Translations under genes and position numbers: made by a program
The notes under the pieces: generated by a model
The model's input: only the letters and a program-made list of their open reading frames with translations
Database searches by the model: none
Told to the model about the DNA's origin: nothing
Source of the DNA: Bacteroidaceae bacterium
GTDB lineage: Bacteria; Bacteroidota; Bacteroidia; Bacteroidales; Bacteroidaceae
NCBI GenBank assembly: GCA_017647225.1
Contig: JAGCLA010000020.1
Coordinates: 1-64,000, forward strand
DNA length: 64,000 bases
Reading direction: 5' to 3'
Shown here: one piece after another, positions 44,235 through 53,786 of the stretch
Layout of the letters: every line of letters begins with the position of its first letter
Numbering within the stretch: the first letter of the stretch is position 1

Positions 44235-44272
44235 AGTTTTGACACAGAATAGGCTAATTCTCTTTCAAAATT

Positions 44273-44304
44273 TTTGTATAAACTGAAAAAAGAGATTAAT
44301 TTTG
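44273..44304 (+). promoter_or_regulatory. Promoter of the ilv operon
   Basis: TTTG at 44273-44276, a 20-nt spacer and TAATTTTG at 44297-44304. The leader that follows is about 150 nt. Confidence 0.7.
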
Positions 44305-44459
44305 CAATCTTAATCGAGAAAATGGTAATATTTGTCTGCCACTGTCCGTATTTGCCATAATTATTGTTATGACAGCCTTCTTGAAACGGGCAGGGCGGTA
44401 AACTTATATTTTGATGCCTTTCTCATTTACGAGAAAGGTTTCTTGTTAAATTAAATGTT
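44305..44459 (+). promoter_or_regulatory. ilv leader with possible attenuator
   Basis: The leader carries a short frame ATG-GTA-ATA-TTT-GTC (44322-44360, MVIFVCHCPYLP). Another frame has ATA-ATT-ATT-GTT codons (Ile-Ile-Ile-Val) just after. A hairpin, CCTTTCTC paired with GAGAAAGG (around 44415-44438), is followed by TTTCTTGTT, which could act as a weak terminator before ilvD. Branched-chain codons upstream of a hairpin fit attenuation by amino-acid supply. Confidence 0.45.
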
Positions 44460-46262
44460 ATGAAGATAAAGTTAAGGAGTGCGCAATCTACCGAAGGACG
44501 TCGTATGGCAGGTGCAAGAGCATTGTGGATTGCCAACGGTATGAAACGTGAGATGTTCGGCAAACCTATCATTGCCATCGCAAACTCATTTACCCAGTTG
44601 GTGCCCGGTCACACTCATTTGCATGAGGCCGGTCAGATTGTGAAAGCTGAAATTGAAAAAATGGGCTGTTATGCAGCCGAATTCAATACTATTGCAATTG
44701 ATGACGGTATAGCAATGGGACACGACGGTATGTTGTATTCTCTGCCTTCACGTGATATTATTGCCGATAGCGTTGAATATATGTGCAATGCGCATAAGGT
44801 TGATGCTCTTGTATGTATATCAAACTGTGACAAAATCACTCCGGGTATGCTTATGGCGGCAATGCGCCTGAATATCCCTACAGTGTTTGTTTCAGGTGGT
44901 CCTATGGAGAAGGGTACATGGAAAAACGAGAATCTTGACCTTGTGATAGCAATGGTGAAGGCTGCCGATAAGACTGTAAGTGACGAGGAACTTGCCGAGA
45001 TAGAGAAGCGTTCTTGTCCTGGATGCGGTTCATGTTCGGGTATGTTTACTGCAAACTCCATGAACTCACTGACTGAGGCAATCGGTCTTTCATTGCCGGG
45101 TAACGGAACTGTCCTTGCAACACATGAGAATCGTGTGCAGCTGTTGAAGGATGCTGCAAAGCAGATAGTTGAAAATGCAATGAAGTATTATGGCGAGGGC
45201 GATGACAGTGTTCTTCCACGTAGCATAGCATCGCGTGATGCATTTATGAATGCCATGACCCTTGACATTGCAATGGGTGGTTCAACAAATACAATCCTGC
45301 ACTTGTTGGCAGTGGCTCAAGAGGCAGGCGTTGATTTCAAAATGTCCGATATCGATGCACTTAGCCGTAAGGTTCCCTGTCTTTGCAAGCTTGCTCCAAA
45401 CGGCCCAAAATATAGCGTTCAGGATTGTGGACGTGCAGGAGGTATATTGGGTATTCTTGGCGAATTGGCAAAGGGCGGTCTGTTGAATACCAATCTGAAG
45501 CGTGTGACAGGAGCAACTCTTGCCGAAGATATTGAAAAGTATTGCATCACAGGTGAGAAAATCGGTGATGAGGCTTTGAGAATCTATGGCTCTGCGCCTG
45601 CAAATGTTTTCAGCAATGTTATGGGCTCTCAGAATTGCCGTTACGAAACCCTTGATATCGACCGTGAAAACGGTTGTATCCGTTCGCTTGAATGTGCTTA
45701 TACAAAGGACGGCGGTCTTGCCATATTGTTTGGTAATATAGCACAAGACGGTTGTGTGGTAAAGACAGCCGGTGTCGATGAAAGTATCTGGAAATTCAGT
45801 GGTAAGGCAAAGGTGTTCGACTCACAGGAAGCTGCTGTCGAGGGTATTCTCGGCGGTGCGGTACAGGCAGGTGATGTCGTTGTAATCATATACGAGGGTC
45901 CTAAGGGCGGTCCGGGTATGCAGGAGATGCTTTATCCTACATCATATATCAAATCACGTCATTTGGGTAAGGAATGTGCCCTTATCACTGACGGACGTTT
46001 TAGCGGAGGTACATCGGGATTGAGCATTGGACATATCTCTCCCGAGGCTGCAGCAGGTGGTAATATCGGTAAGTTGCGCGATGGCGATATTATAGAAATC
46101 GATATACCTGCACGTACAATAAACGTAAAACTTACAGACGAGGAACTTGCAGCGCGTGAAATGTTCCCGTTGACACGTGATCGTGTAATTTCAAAAAGCC
46201 TTAAAGCGTATGCCAATATGGTAAGTTCAGCCGACAAGGGTGGTGTGAGAATTATAGATTGA
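44460..46262 (+). CDS. ilvD: Dihydroxy-acid dehydratase
   Basis: This 600-residue Fe-S enzyme carries out the third step in valine, isoleucine and leucine synthesis. Cluster ligands are visible in [10 protein letters not shown] and [18 protein letters not shown], and substrate-binding motifs include [12 protein letters not shown] and [14 protein letters not shown]. It is the first gene of the ilvDBNC operon, with four bases before ilvB. Confidence 0.96.
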   Translation: MKIKLRSAQSTEGRRMAGARALWIANGMKREMFGKPIIAIANSFTQLVPGHTHLHEAGQIVKAEIEKMGCYAAEFNTIAIDDGIAMGHDGMLYSLPSRDIIADSVEYMCNAHKVDALVCISNCDKITPGMLMAAMRLNIPTVFVSGGPMEKGTWKNENLDLVIAMVKAADKTVSDEELAEIEKRSCPGCGSCSGMFTANSMNSLTEAIGLSLPGNGTVLATHENRVQLLKDAAKQIVENAMKYYGEGDDSVLPRSIASRDAFMNAMTLDIAMGGSTNTILHLLAVAQEAGVDFKMSDIDALSRKVPCLCKLAPNGPKYSVQDCGRAGGILGILGELAKGGLLNTNLKRVTGATLAEDIEKYCITGEKIGDEALRIYGSAPANVFSNVMGSQNCRYETLDIDRENGCIRSLECAYTKDGGLAILFGNIAQDGCVVKTAGVDESIWKFSGKAKVFDSQEAAVEGILGGAVQAGDVVVIIYEGPKGGPGMQEMLYPTSYIKSRHLGKECALITDGRFSGGTSGLSIGHISPEAAAGGNIGKLRDGDIIEIDIPARTINVKLTDEELAAREMFPLTRDRVISKSLKAYANMVSSADKGGVRIID

Positions 46263-46266
46263 ATTT

Positions 46267-47961
46267 ATGAGTAAAGAGATTATATCAGGTGGAGAAGCGC
46301 TGATGCGCTCTCTTATAAATGAAGGTGTTGAAACAGTCTTCGGCTATCCCGGAGGCTCTATCATGCCTGTCTTTGATGCCATGTACGACCATCGTACCGA
46401 CTTCCGTCAGGTACTTGTCCGTCATGAGCAGGGTGCTGTGCATGCAGCGCAGGGCTATGCACGCAGTTCGGGTAAAGTAGGTGTTTCAATTGTTACCAGT
46501 GGTCCCGGTGCAACAAATACCTTGACCGGTATCAGTGATGCAATGCTCGACAGTACACCGATTGTTGTCATTGCAGGACAGGTGGGTTGTGCAGTTCTTG
46601 GTACTGATGCGTTTCAGGAAATTGACTTTGTAGGTATTACACAGCCTATTACAAAATGGAGTTATCAGATACGCCGTCCCGAAGATGTGGCATGGGCAGT
46701 AGCACGTGCTTTCTATATTGCGCGTACAGGTCGTCCGGGTCCGGTTGTTCTTGACTTTACAAAAAATGCGCAGACAGCAATGGTTGAGTATGAACCTGCG
46801 ACTGTTGATTCTGTCAGAAGCTACATTCCTTATCCTACACCATGCCGTAAGGCTGTTGAGTCTGCTGCGGAGCTTATAAACAAGTCAAAGCGTCCGTTCA
46901 TGATTGTTGGTCAGGGTATTGAACTCGGTGAAGCGCACGAAGAACTGAAAGCTTTTGCCGAAAAGGCAAATATCCCGGTAGGAAAGACATTGCTCGGACT
47001 GTCGGCATTTCCAAGCGACCACCCGTTGTGTGTGGGTATGTTGGGTATGCACGGCAATTATGGACCGAACTATAATACAAACCAATGCGATTTGCTCATT
47101 GCTGTAGGTATGCGTTTCAGTGACCGTGTAACAGGTAATGTCGCTACTTATGCAAAGCAGGCAAAGGTTATCCACATTGATATTGACCATGCCGAAATCA
47201 ACAAGAATGTTGCAGTTGATATTCCTATTGTTGGCGATTGCAAGGAGGTACTTCCTATGCTTACCGAGCTTGTTGAAAAACGCGACCATAGCAAATGGAT
47301 TGATAGTTTTGCCGAATATAATGCCATCGAGTATGAGAAAGTAGGCAAAAAGGCCTTAAACCCGACAGAAGGCCCGCTGCTTATGGGTGAGGTTGCACGC
47401 AAAGTCAGCGAAGCGACAAACAACAGTGCGATATTGGTTACCGATGTAGGTCAGAACCAGATGATGTCATCGCGCTATTTCAAATATACCCTTCCACGCA
47501 GTATCCTCACTTCGGGCGGTCTTGGAACAATGGGATATGGTCTGCCTGCAGCAATCGGTGCAAAAATGGCTATGCCGGAACGTACCGTATGTCTGTTTAC
47601 AGGTGACGGCGGTTTCCAGATGAATATACAGGAATTGGGTACTATCATGGAGCAGGGAACTGCTGTCAAGATGGTATTGGTAAACAACAACTATCTTGGT
47701 AATGTGCGTCAATGGCAGGAACTCTTCTTTGACCATCGTTACTCATGGACCCCTATGTTGAATCCTGAATACTCTTTGATTGCAAAGGGATATGGCATTC
47801 CGTCGCGTCTTGTTATAGACCGTGCCGAAATTGATGATGCTATCAACGAAATGCTATCGACCCCCGGCCCTTACCTGTTGCATGTGGCTGTGAAGGAAGA
47901 GGACAATGTTATGCCAATGACACCTCCGGGAGCTACTGTAAGTGAAATGATATTTGAATAA
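46267..47961 (+). CDS. ilvB: Acetolactate synthase large subunit
   Basis: This 564-residue thiamin diphosphate enzyme makes acetolactate and acetohydroxybutyrate. The N-terminal TPP motif includes VFGYPGGSIMPVFDAM and RHEQGAVHAAQGYARSSG. The C-terminal TPP/Mg motif is TGDGGFQMNIQELGT, then NNNYLGNVRQWQELFF. The middle domain carries the FAD-type region. The length is standard and it pairs with ilvN after six bases. Confidence 0.96.
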   Translation: MSKEIISGGEALMRSLINEGVETVFGYPGGSIMPVFDAMYDHRTDFRQVLVRHEQGAVHAAQGYARSSGKVGVSIVTSGPGATNTLTGISDAMLDSTPIVVIAGQVGCAVLGTDAFQEIDFVGITQPITKWSYQIRRPEDVAWAVARAFYIARTGRPGPVVLDFTKNAQTAMVEYEPATVDSVRSYIPYPTPCRKAVESAAELINKSKRPFMIVGQGIELGEAHEELKAFAEKANIPVGKTLLGLSAFPSDHPLCVGMLGMHGNYGPNYNTNQCDLLIAVGMRFSDRVTGNVATYAKQAKVIHIDIDHAEINKNVAVDIPIVGDCKEVLPMLTELVEKRDHSKWIDSFAEYNAIEYEKVGKKALNPTEGPLLMGEVARKVSEATNNSAILVTDVGQNQMMSSRYFKYTLPRSILTSGGLGTMGYGLPAAIGAKMAMPERTVCLFTGDGGFQMNIQELGTIMEQGTAVKMVLVNNNYLGNVRQWQELFFDHRYSWTPMLNPEYSLIAKGYGIPSRLVIDRAEIDDAINEMLSTPGPYLLHVAVKEEDNVMPMTPPGATVSEMIFE

Positions 47962-47967
47962 GCTACT

Positions 47968-48519
47968 ATGGAAAAGAAGTTATATACCATTATTATATAT
48001 ACTGAAAACATTGCCGGTATGTTGAATCAGGTAACGGCCGAGTTTACACGCCGAATGATGAATATTGATACCATTACGGCTTCGTCATCGTCGGTGGAAG
48101 GTGTGCACCGTTATACAATTTCACTCTGGGGTGAAGAGGATTCAATACAGAAAGTGACAAAACGAATCGAGAAAAAGGTCGATGTGCTCAAGGCTGACTA
48201 TTATGTCGATAAAGAGATTTTTTATCAGGAGGTTGCCTTGTACAAGCTTTCAACTCCAAGAATATTGGAGAACAGTAAAATCTCGAAGTTGATTCGTCAT
48301 AACGGAGCGCATGTAATAGAGATGAACTCGAACTATACAGTTGTGGAAAAGACCGGTTCTACAAAAATTATTCTTGATCTGTATAATGAGTTTGTTGCTC
48401 AGCAATGTATGTTGCAGTTCGTGAAATCGGGTCGTGTAGCCGTTCCTCGTGACTCGATAGAAAATTTGACCGAATTGCTGTTTGATGAAGATTATAAAAG
48501 AAAACCAATTAAAAAATAA
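47968..48519 (+). CDS. ilvN: Acetolactate synthase small (regulatory) subunit
   Basis: This 183-residue subunit contains an N-terminal ACT domain (residues about 3-75) with IIIYTENIAGMLNQVTAEF and MMNIDTITASSSSVEGVHRY, and a C-terminal domain that activates the large subunit. Feedback by valine is typical. The name ilvN or ilvH is a convention. Its spacing to the neighbours is tight. Confidence 0.92.
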   Translation: MEKKLYTIIIYTENIAGMLNQVTAEFTRRMMNIDTITASSSSVEGVHRYTISLWGEEDSIQKVTKRIEKKVDVLKADYYVDKEIFYQEVALYKLSTPRILENSKISKLIRHNGAHVIEMNSNYTVVEKTGSTKIILDLYNEFVAQQCMLQFVKSGRVAVPRDSIENLTELLFDEDYKRKPIKK

Positions 48520-48525
48520 ACAATT

Positions 48526-49569
48526 ATGGCAGAAATGAATTTTGGTGGAGTAATAGAGAAAGTTGTTACTTCAAGCGAGTTCTCTCTTGAGAAGGCTCGC
48601 GAAATTTTGAAAGATGAGGTTATTGCAGTTCTTGGCTATGGTGTTCAGGGCCCGGGTCAGGCTTGCAACTTGCGCGACAATGGCTTTAATGTAATCGTTG
48701 GTCAGCGTGAGGGTGCTACATACGATAAGGCTGTCAACGACGGCTGGGTACCTGGTGAGACTCTCTTCTCTATAGAGGAGGCTGCCAAGCGTGGTACAAT
48801 CGTTTGTATGTTGCTTTCTGATGCTGCTCAGATTGCTATATGGCCAAAGGTTAAGGAGTACATCACAACAGGTAAGGCTCTTTACTTCTCACACGGCTTC
48901 GGTATCAACTGGAGCGACAGAACAGGTATCGTTCCTCCTGCTGATGTTGACGTTATCATGGTTGCTCCTAAGGGTTCAGGTACCTCTTTGCGTACAATGT
49001 TCGTTGAGGGACGTGGCTTGAACGCTTCTTATGCTGTTCATCAGAATGCAACAGGTAAGGCGCTTGACCGTGTGTTGGCATTCGGTATCGGTATCGGTTC
49101 AGGTTATATGTTTGAAACAACATTCGAGCGTGAGGCAGTTTCTGACCTTACAGGTGAGCGTGGTTCACTTATGGGTGCAGTACAGGGCTTGTTGCTTGCA
49201 CAGTATGAGGTTCTTCGTGAGAATGGCCACACTCCTTCTGAGGCATTCAATGAAACTGTTGAGGAACTTACACAGTCACTTATGCCTTTGTTTGCTGCGA
49301 AGGGTATGGACTGGATGTACGCAAACTGCTCAACAACAGCTCAGCGCGGTGCTCTCGATTGGATGACTCCTTTCCACGATGCTATCAAGCCTGTAATGTA
49401 TAAATTGTATGAGTCTGTCAAGTGCGGCGAAGAGGCACAGAGATCTATCGACTCTAACTCTCAGCCTGACTATCGCGAAAAGCTCAACGAGGAGTTGAAA
49501 GCTTTGCGCGAGAGCGAGATGTGGCAGGCTGGTGCGGTTGTACGTCAGCTACGTCCTGAGAACAAGTAA
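48526..49569 (+). CDS. ilvC: Ketol-acid reductoisomerase
   Basis: This 347-residue enzyme isomerises and reduces acetolactate. The nucleotide-binding motif is GYGVQGPGQACNLRDNG, and the catalytic region includes VAPKGSGTSLRTMFVEG and a C-terminal helical domain of the class I type. It is the last gene of the operon, followed by a terminator. Confidence 0.94.
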   Translation: MAEMNFGGVIEKVVTSSEFSLEKAREILKDEVIAVLGYGVQGPGQACNLRDNGFNVIVGQREGATYDKAVNDGWVPGETLFSIEEAAKRGTIVCMLLSDAAQIAIWPKVKEYITTGKALYFSHGFGINWSDRTGIVPPADVDVIMVAPKGSGTSLRTMFVEGRGLNASYAVHQNATGKALDRVLAFGIGIGSGYMFETTFEREAVSDLTGERGSLMGAVQGLLLAQYEVLRENGHTPSEAFNETVEELTQSLMPLFAAKGMDWMYANCSTTAQRGALDWMTPFHDAIKPVMYKLYESVKCGEEAQRSIDSNSQPDYREKLNEELKALRESEMWQAGAVVRQLRPENK

Positions 49570-49611
49570 TGGTATATCCTACGGTGACTGCACCGCAGGG
49601 TTCTTATGATA

Positions 49612-49657
49612 AATAGGGAAAGTCCTTCTGTTTTGTAGGGATTTTCCCTATTTTTTG
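49612..49657 (+). terminator. Intrinsic terminator after ilvC
   Basis: AATAGGGAAAGTCC pairs with GGATTTTCCCTATT (one G-U pair), followed by TTTT. Confidence 0.8.
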
Positions 49658-49671
49658 CATCAATATGTCGT

Positions 49672-49679
49672 TAAATTTG
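49672..49679 (+). promoter_or_regulatory. -7 box (TAAATTTG) before the Ser-rich protein gene
   Basis: It matches TAnnTTTG, 43 nt upstream of the start codon. A TTTG upstream (49654-49657) is closer than usual. Confidence 0.4.
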
Positions 49680-49721
49680 TACAACTGAAAATGTAAAAGT
49701 TGAATTATAAGATATACGGCT

Positions 49722-51074
49722 ATGAAAAAGTTTGTTCTGATACTTATGTCGGTTTTTCCTTTTGTGGCGTCAGCACAGTTTGACGATATTTACTTCGTGC
49801 CCGAAAAGGAAAAGAAAGTGGTTGTTGCAAGTAGTGCAAAGGATAATGCTTTTGTTGATATTGATAATTATGATCAATATCTCGAAGAAGAAATCTATGA
49901 TACCTACAATGTCGATGACCAATATGAATATTACGATGATGATGACTTCCGTTATTCAACCCGTATTATCCGTTTCCGCAGCCCGGGTACTCTGCTTGGC
50001 AGTAATCTTTATTGGGATTTGAGATATAACTGCGGAATAAACGACTGGCTGGTGTATGATAACGGATATTACCTTGATATATATCCTACATACAATAACT
50101 ATTATTATTGGTCATACACTCCATACAACAGTTATTGGTCATGGAATACATGGCATAATACATATTGTCATTGGAACGATTATTATTGGGGCTATAATTA
50201 CCATTATCCATCATATCATTGGAGTGGACATCATCATTATTATCACCATCATGGTGGTTATCACCCTCCTTATTTTGCTCATAACTCTTGGCGTCCTAAA
50301 CACAAGGTTCAGACCAATATACCTGTGAACAGAGGAAATGGACGCCCTCTTGTTACAAGCAATCCAAGGAGAGAAAGACCGACAGGTACAACTGTCAATC
50401 GTGGCGGTAATACTTCAGTAGCCAGACCTGCCGGACAACCCACAAACCGTGTAGTAGGTAATGGTCAGGCAAGACCTGCCAATACAGTGAACGGCAGTCG
50501 TCCGGCGGTTGTAAAACGTCAGCCTGTTGAACAGACAACCGTAAACCGCGCTCCGAGCAGACAGGGTAGCACTGCTACGCAGAGTGTGAACAGACAGCCG
50601 ACAACTCGTCCTGCCGGTACACCTGTAAGAAGTACAACAAATGTTGGTGCCGGACAACAACGTGGCTCTGCTGTGAATGTGCGTCCAAGCCAACAGCGTC
50701 CATCTGCACCTCAGCCTGTTAGAAGTAGTGTTAGCAGAAGCGGTAGTAACAGCTCTTCAAGCAGAGAGTATAATCGCCCAAGCAGTACAAGTGTTACTCG
50801 CCAACGCAGCAGTTCTTCGTCGGTAAGTCGCCCTTCAAGCAGCAGCTCAAGTAGTCGTTCTTCGTCGGTAAGCCGTCCTTCAAGCAGTAGCTCAAGTAGC
50901 CGTTCTTCGTCGGTAAGCCGTCCTTCAAGCAGCAGCTCAAGTAGCCGTTCTTCGTCGGTAAGTCGTCCTTCAAACAGCAGCTCGGGTAGCAACTATACAC
51001 GTAGCAGTTCTTCGTCTGGAAGCCGTCCTTCAAGCAGCAGTTCCGGCTCAAGAGGTGGTAGCTATCGCCGTTGA
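49722..51074 (+). CDS. Exported Tyr/His- and Ser-rich low-complexity protein
   Basis: This 450-residue protein has a signal peptide (ends FVASAQ). After an acidic Asp/Tyr-rich stretch (YEYYDDDDFRYS) comes a region rich in Tyr, Trp, His and Asn (NNYYYWSYTPYNSYWSWN and HHHYYHHHGGYHPP). A Ser/Arg-rich tail then has four tandem copies of a 14-residue unit (type SRPSSSSSSSRSSSV). Exported low-complexity proteins of this type are seen in Bacteroidales. I cannot name a function; a surface or envelope role, and metal binding by the His-rich part, are possible inferences. Confidence 0.7.
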   Translation: MKKFVLILMSVFPFVASAQFDDIYFVPEKEKKVVVASSAKDNAFVDIDNYDQYLEEEIYDTYNVDDQYEYYDDDDFRYSTRIIRFRSPGTLLGSNLYWDLRYNCGINDWLVYDNGYYLDIYPTYNNYYYWSYTPYNSYWSWNTWHNTYCHWNDYYWGYNYHYPSYHWSGHHHYYHHHGGYHPPYFAHNSWRPKHKVQTNIPVNRGNGRPLVTSNPRRERPTGTTVNRGGNTSVARPAGQPTNRVVGNGQARPANTVNGSRPAVVKRQPVEQTTVNRAPSRQGSTATQSVNRQPTTRPAGTPVRSTTNVGAGQQRGSAVNVRPSQQRPSAPQPVRSSVSRSGSNSSSSREYNRPSSTSVTRQRSSSSSVSRPSSSSSSSRSSSVSRPSSSSSSSRSSSVSRPSSSSSSSRSSSVSRPSNSSSGSNYTRSSSSSGSRPSSSSSGSRGGSYRR

Positions 51075-51113
51075 TACAAAGCATTAATCTATTACTATGA
51101 AAATACAAAAACC

Positions 51114-52676
51114 ATGAAACGAATAATATATGCTCTTTTCTTTGTTTTGCCTCTAATGGCAAATTCACAGAATATGTATAACGTGGCCGGACTTCTTGAG
51201 AATGACCCTGTCGGTACAGCACGTTTTGTAGGTATGGGTGGTTCTATGGGAGCACTCGGTGGCAACATCTCGGTAATGGGAACCAATCCTGCCGGTACAG
51301 CTGTCTATCGTTCAAGCGATTTCTATATATCGGGAGCAATGGATATAGTGAACAATAAATCTGCATTCAATGGCACAAAGAATAAGGAGGGATACGTTGG
51401 CGCAGGATTGAGTAATCTTGGTCTTGTCGTGGCTTGCGATATAGAGGCTTCTCCTGTCAAGTTCGTGAATTTTGGATTGGATTATCATAGAAAAAGTAAT
51501 CTGAAGAACAACTTTTTCATGAATGGCGATCCAAACGGTTTCTCTCAGCAATATGCGATTAATGACTTGTATTGGAGACTTTGGGATAACAATTATCAGC
51601 CTTTTGATATAAACAATATCAACTCTGACATGTATAGCGGTTTTAACCATAACTGGCTTGCCTTGCTTGCTGCCGATGTGGCTCTTTGTGATAAGGACGG
51701 AAATTTCCTCATACATCCTGACAATCATGAATTGGCGGGCTACCCTGTAGTCTTTCCCGATCAGGTCGATTATTATAGTGAACAGCGTGGTGGCGTAGAT
51801 GTAGTGGATTTTAATATATCAACCAATATCGAGGACAGGGTCTATTTGGGTGCAACTGTTGGATATCACATTGTTGACTATTCACGTTATTCAAGCTATA
51901 CGGAATCTGACTTTGTTGAAATGACCAGTTATTCGTTGGAAAACTATTATAATGTCAAAGGCTCGGGTGTCGATTTCAAACTCGGTGCAATTTTCCGCCC
52001 GTTCAAGTATTCACCTTTTAAGGTAGCTCTTTCGGTACATACTCCTGTCTTATACAGGTTGAGAGATTACTCTTCGGCGACAATGATTGGGCCTTATGGC
52101 ACGGAATTTAGTACAGAAAGTAGTTCGTGCTATGGAGAATTGTTGGCTACTGCATATTCCTTGAAGACCCCATGGCGTTTTGGTACTGCAATGTCATATA
52201 CATTCGGAAAATGTTTTGCGGTCAATGCGGAATATGAATATGCTGATGCATCATCTTTGGCATTCTCTAAAAGAACCGACATCGGTGTATGTCAGAACGA
52301 TGAGATATCGTATAATCTTAAGTCGCAGCACACATTCCGCGTCGGTGCAGAATTGACAGTGAAGAAGATTGCCTTGCGTGCCGGATATAACTATATATCT
52401 GCTCCATTCAGAAGTACTGCCTTCAAGTATATGCCTAATGCTACAACGGCTGATACTTCAACTGAATATCAGAACAAGTATGCTAAAAACATAGCGACTG
52501 TAGGTTTGGGATATGCCGGTAAAATAGTATACATTGATGTTGCATACATGTACCAGCATCAGAAGTCCGATTTCTACTCATACTATGATATGGACTATCC
52601 TGATTCGGAAAGTCGTGTGGCAAAGGTCAAGACTAACGGTCATTCAATAATAGCAGGCATTGGCATACGTTTCTGA
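51114..52676 (+). CDS. FadL/OmpP1-like outer membrane protein
   Basis: This 520-residue protein has a signal peptide (residues 1-19, ending MANSQ) followed by the FadL/TodX-type N-terminus (NMYNVAGLLENDPVGTARFV, GMGGSMGALGGNISVMGTNP, AGTAVYRSSDFYISGA). The rest is a beta-barrel sequence of alternating Tyr, Ser and hydrophobic strands. Such proteins import hydrophobic compounds. The specific substrate is unknown. The gene ends 5 nt before a convergent gene, with no terminator between. Confidence 0.75.
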   Translation: MKRIIYALFFVLPLMANSQNMYNVAGLLENDPVGTARFVGMGGSMGALGGNISVMGTNPAGTAVYRSSDFYISGAMDIVNNKSAFNGTKNKEGYVGAGLSNLGLVVACDIEASPVKFVNFGLDYHRKSNLKNNFFMNGDPNGFSQQYAINDLYWRLWDNNYQPFDINNINSDMYSGFNHNWLALLAADVALCDKDGNFLIHPDNHELAGYPVVFPDQVDYYSEQRGGVDVVDFNISTNIEDRVYLGATVGYHIVDYSRYSSYTESDFVEMTSYSLENYYNVKGSGVDFKLGAIFRPFKYSPFKVALSVHTPVLYRLRDYSSATMIGPYGTEFSTESSSCYGELLATAYSLKTPWRFGTAMSYTFGKCFAVNAEYEYADASSLAFSKRTDIGVCQNDEISYNLKSQHTFRVGAELTVKKIALRAGYNYISAPFRSTAFKYMPNATTADTSTEYQNKYAKNIATVGLGYAGKIVYIDVAYMYQHQKSDFYSYYDMDYPDSESRVAKVKTNGHSIIAGIGIRF

Positions 52677-52681
52677 TGAAA

Positions 52682-53782
52682 CTATTTCCTTTGCCAGAAA
52701 TTGAATCCGGCATATATTTTTACATATCCGAATCCGTTGTGAATGGATAGTGCTGTCTTGTTGTATGAATAAGTATGTGAAACAAGATATGCACCGGCAT
52801 AATATCTGCCGTTGTTGTATCCCAACGCCAATCGTGAAATAAAGTCAACGTTAATGCTCGATATGAACTCCTTGCTTGTGCTCTTGCTTGGCATAAGCGA
52901 GGTGTTCTTGTATGCAATGGCCGGTGATACGGACATGCCTGCGAAAAAATTCCTTGCAAAGACCCAATTGTAGCTGTATCCGCAATTTATGCTTATGTCT
53001 TTATAATCGACACTCTTGAAGCGTAAATCAGGGTTCATCAATCTCTCTATGTTGGGGTCCATCTTCTTATGGTCGAAAATGAATCTCTGCTCATTATAGC
53101 TTACACCAAGTATTAGCGAGCCTGCACTTTTGAGCTGGCTTGTCGATTTCCTGAATGTGGCAGGGAATGAGAACTTCTTGTAGTTGAAAACATAAAAGAT
53201 GTTTGCTCCGACTTGAGAAACCTCAAGGCCGTTAAGGTCGGTGTTGTAGTTTGTCAGCGGAAGGTCGTTTTCATAAAATCCTTTTATGTTACGTATCTTA
53301 AAACCATCGCTTCTCTTGCGGTAGAAAAGTTCAATACCGCCTCTTGATGCGTAAAGATTCAGCTCCATGTCAAATTCGGGTTGAACATTGTCAAAGGTGA
53401 AACTGTAGCCAACCAACAATCTTCTCCAACCGAAATATATTCCCAACTTGTTGTTTGATGTCGGGCTTATGGTTATGCTCTGTTCCTCGTTCTTTGTCGA
53501 AAAACGGTAGTATTCATAGCCGAATGTGTATTGTGGCATTACGGTAAGGTTGTATTTGATTGGGGCAACGTACGTCGTGTCCTGCTCAAGTGCTACATTT
53601 ATGAAATTTACAACCTTGTTGAAGAAATTACCTTTTTTTGTGGAAACCGTTTCTTCATTCTGTAATGAGTCCGGTGCGACGGACACAGCACCTTTTGAAT
53701 AAAAAGGTATGCTTGTCAATAATAAAAAGACTATTACGACTCTTCTGCTTAACAGTTTTATGTCGGAAGAAACGAAATGCAT
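52682..53782 (-). CDS. DUF4421 family outer membrane protein
   Basis: This 366-residue exported beta-barrel protein has the DUF4421 look: DTTYVAPIKYNLTVMPQYTF near residue 67 and GYFGWRRLLVGYSFTFDN-type strands. The signal sequence is at residues about 13-31. The end (GYVKIYAGFNFWQRK) resembles a barrel's last strand. The function is unknown. It is the last gene of a five-gene minus-strand operon (57617 to 52682). Confidence 0.72.
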   Translation of the reverse strand: MHFVSSDIKLLSRRVVIVFLLLTSIPFYSKGAVSVAPDSLQNEETVSTKKGNFFNKVVNFINVALEQDTTYVAPIKYNLTVMPQYTFGYEYYRFSTKNEEQSITISPTSNNKLGIYFGWRRLLVGYSFTFDNVQPEFDMELNLYASRGGIELFYRKRSDGFKIRNIKGFYENDLPLTNYNTDLNGLEVSQVGANIFYVFNYKKFSFPATFRKSTSQLKSAGSLILGVSYNEQRFIFDHKKMDPNIERLMNPDLRFKSVDYKDISINCGYSYNWVFARNFFAGMSVSPAIAYKNTSLMPSKSTSKEFISSINVDFISRLALGYNNGRYYAGAYLVSHTYSYNKTALSIHNGFGYVKIYAGFNFWQRK

Positions 53783-53786
53783 GTTA

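Noticed and set aside
50711..50992. Minus-strand Leu/Glu-rich frame
   Set aside because: It is the antisense of the Ser/Arg repeats of the gene at 49722.
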